IMG/VR virus record: IMGVR_UViG_3300007539_000011
Location: 33,790 to 97,789 of that record
Strand: one strand, 5' to 3'
Origin: a virus
DNA: 64,000 nucleotides
Positions 63,173 to 64,000 of the stretch are shown here, piece by piece. Made by a program: the position numbers and the translations under genes. Positions within the stretch are counted from its first letter, which is position 1; each line of letters begins with the position of its first letter. Below the pieces are notes generated by a model, which had not been told where the DNA came from, ran no database searches, and saw nothing but the letters and a program-made list of their open reading frames with translations.

Positions 63173-64000
63173 TATACGGCGTACCAATCAGTTCCATTAA
63201 AAATTACTCTCAGGCTAGAGCGAGACCCTAGATTATTACCAGAGATATTCGACCCCCCGCTGTAAATAGCCCCGCCATTTGCGGTCACGGTAATAGAGTT
63301 AGTCTCGTTGGTATTTACCACTACTATCTCTCGACCAGCAGTCTGAAACGCTGAGTTAGGGAGGGTAACGTTACCTGTACAGAAAACTACGTGATCTGTA
63401 GAAGCAACCGAGGTATTGCTACTTTCTTTGTAGACCAAAGCTCCGTCGAAGTCGATACCTTGGTCACCGCCTATAATCTTTCCAGCTACATTTATGTCAC
63501 CAGAAACCTGAACCACTTCGCTCCCGCCAGTGGGGTTTAAAGTTAAGTTGCCGGTGCTAGTAATGCTAGTGCTGTTGATCGTTAGATCGTCAACTACTAG
63601 AGATGTAAAGCCTGTAGCGGCACCTCCAGTAATAGACGCAGTACCATCTGTTACCGTAGTAGCAGTAAGAGTCCCAGTAACATCAGCTCCTGAGCTTGTA
63701 ACACTCAGTATCTCAGTATTATTTACGAACGTGTTAACCTCATTAGCGGTTCCAAAAGTAATATACTCTTGGTCTCCTGCGGTACCGAGCTTTGTAAAGC
63801 CCGAATTTATAATAGAGGTAAGCCCAGTGGCTTCTGGGGTTGTAGAAAGAACTCCGTTAGTTGCGGTAAGACCAGTACCAGCCGTAGCTGAGACAACGTC
63901 AGCAATAGCCTCTAGCTTAGTAGAGCTATCGGTAGCGTCAACAATAGCAATGCTGTCTGCAGAAACGTCTACAGCTGCACCTGCAAGACCATTTAGGTCG
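63172..64000 (-). CDS. Fibre-like structural protein, C-terminal part (runs off right edge)
   Basis: The minus-strand frame is open from the right edge to the stop at 63172-63174. It has short Ser/Thr/Gly/Ala beta repeats (for example DDLTINSTSITSTGNLTLNP) and ends with a compact domain, NLGSRSSLRVIFNGTDWYAV, common at the ends of phage fibre or structural proteins. A sequence beginning SEVVQVSGDI crosses an internal ATG at 63516, which is not the real start. Confidence 0.8.
   Translation of the reverse strand, partial: DLNGLAGAAVDVSADSIAIVDATDSSTKLEAIADVVSATAGTGLTATNGVLSTTPEATGLTSIINSGFTKLGTAGDQEYITFGTANEVNTFVNNTEILSVTSSGADVTGTLTATTVTDGTASITGGAATGFTSLVVDDLTINSTSITSTGNLTLNPTGGSEVVQVSGDINVAGKIIGGDQGIDFDGALVYKESSNTSVASTDHVVFCTGNVTLPNSAFQTAGREIVVVNTNETNSITVTANGGAIYSGGSNISGNNLGSRSSLRVIFNGTDWYAV

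Overview
The window is part of the genome of a large contractile-tailed bacteriophage (myovirus morphology), probably a big T4-like or jumbo-class phage. It carries a tail sheath, tail tube, baseplate spike, baseplate and neck proteins, a 1270-residue tape measure with a frameshifted tail-assembly chaperone, fibre-like proteins, seven tRNA genes, deoxynucleotide enzymes (B12-dependent ribonucleotide reductase, ThyX, dCMP deaminase, a DUF3310 protein), PhoH, and lysis and superinfection genes. Nothing suggests a chromosome: genes are dense, overlap by 1-30 bases, and there is no integrase or rRNA. A transglycosylase, an amidase and lipoproteins are compatible with a Gram-negative host, but the host cannot be named.

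Layout. 0-7 kb: tail tape measure and chaperones (minus strand). 7-11.7 kb: small accessory genes on both strands. 11.7-17.4 kb: nucleotide metabolism interleaved with a fibre-like gene. 17.4-20.9 kb: a tyrosine-rich, probably virion-associated protein, a holin-like gene and a ribbon-helix-helix-like protein. 20.9-21.9 kb: an AT-rich block of about 17 TACTTTCCG half-sites, a candidate origin or partition site. 21.9-24.7 kb: two unknown genes around about 1 kb of strongly structured non-coding RNA. 24.8-33.4 kb: small early-type genes, six tRNAs, a T4 Imm-like superinfection protein and a nucleotidyltransferase-like protein. 33.4-37.5 kb: phoH, then an array of self-contained cassettes separated by a 59-bp repeat that carries a promoter-like motif. 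The first cassette is a second structured RNA of about 650 nt and the others carry small, GC-rich orphan genes. 37.5-39 kb: small genes. 39-49.3 kb: Ala/Gly-rich, probably virion-packaged proteins. These include a 2344-residue modular polyprotein (HNH, ADP-ribosyltransferase-like, PAP2 phosphatase and FMN-reductase-like modules) and a protein apparently fused by -1 frameshifting to a spermidine-synthase-like methyltransferase. 50-60.6 kb: baseplate, spike, amidase, tube, sheath and neck. 60.7-64 kb: lysis and membrane genes and a fibre gene running off the right edge.

Common themes. A motif close to YATAAGNAT, resembling the T4 late promoter TATAAATA, recurs upstream of many transcription units on both strands. 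One hairpin terminator is reused three times. A short hydrophobic-KTA motif recurs near the N-termini or between modules of seven or more Ala/Gly-rich proteins and may mark packaging or maturation cleavage. All identifications are by eye from sequence motifs, without database searches.
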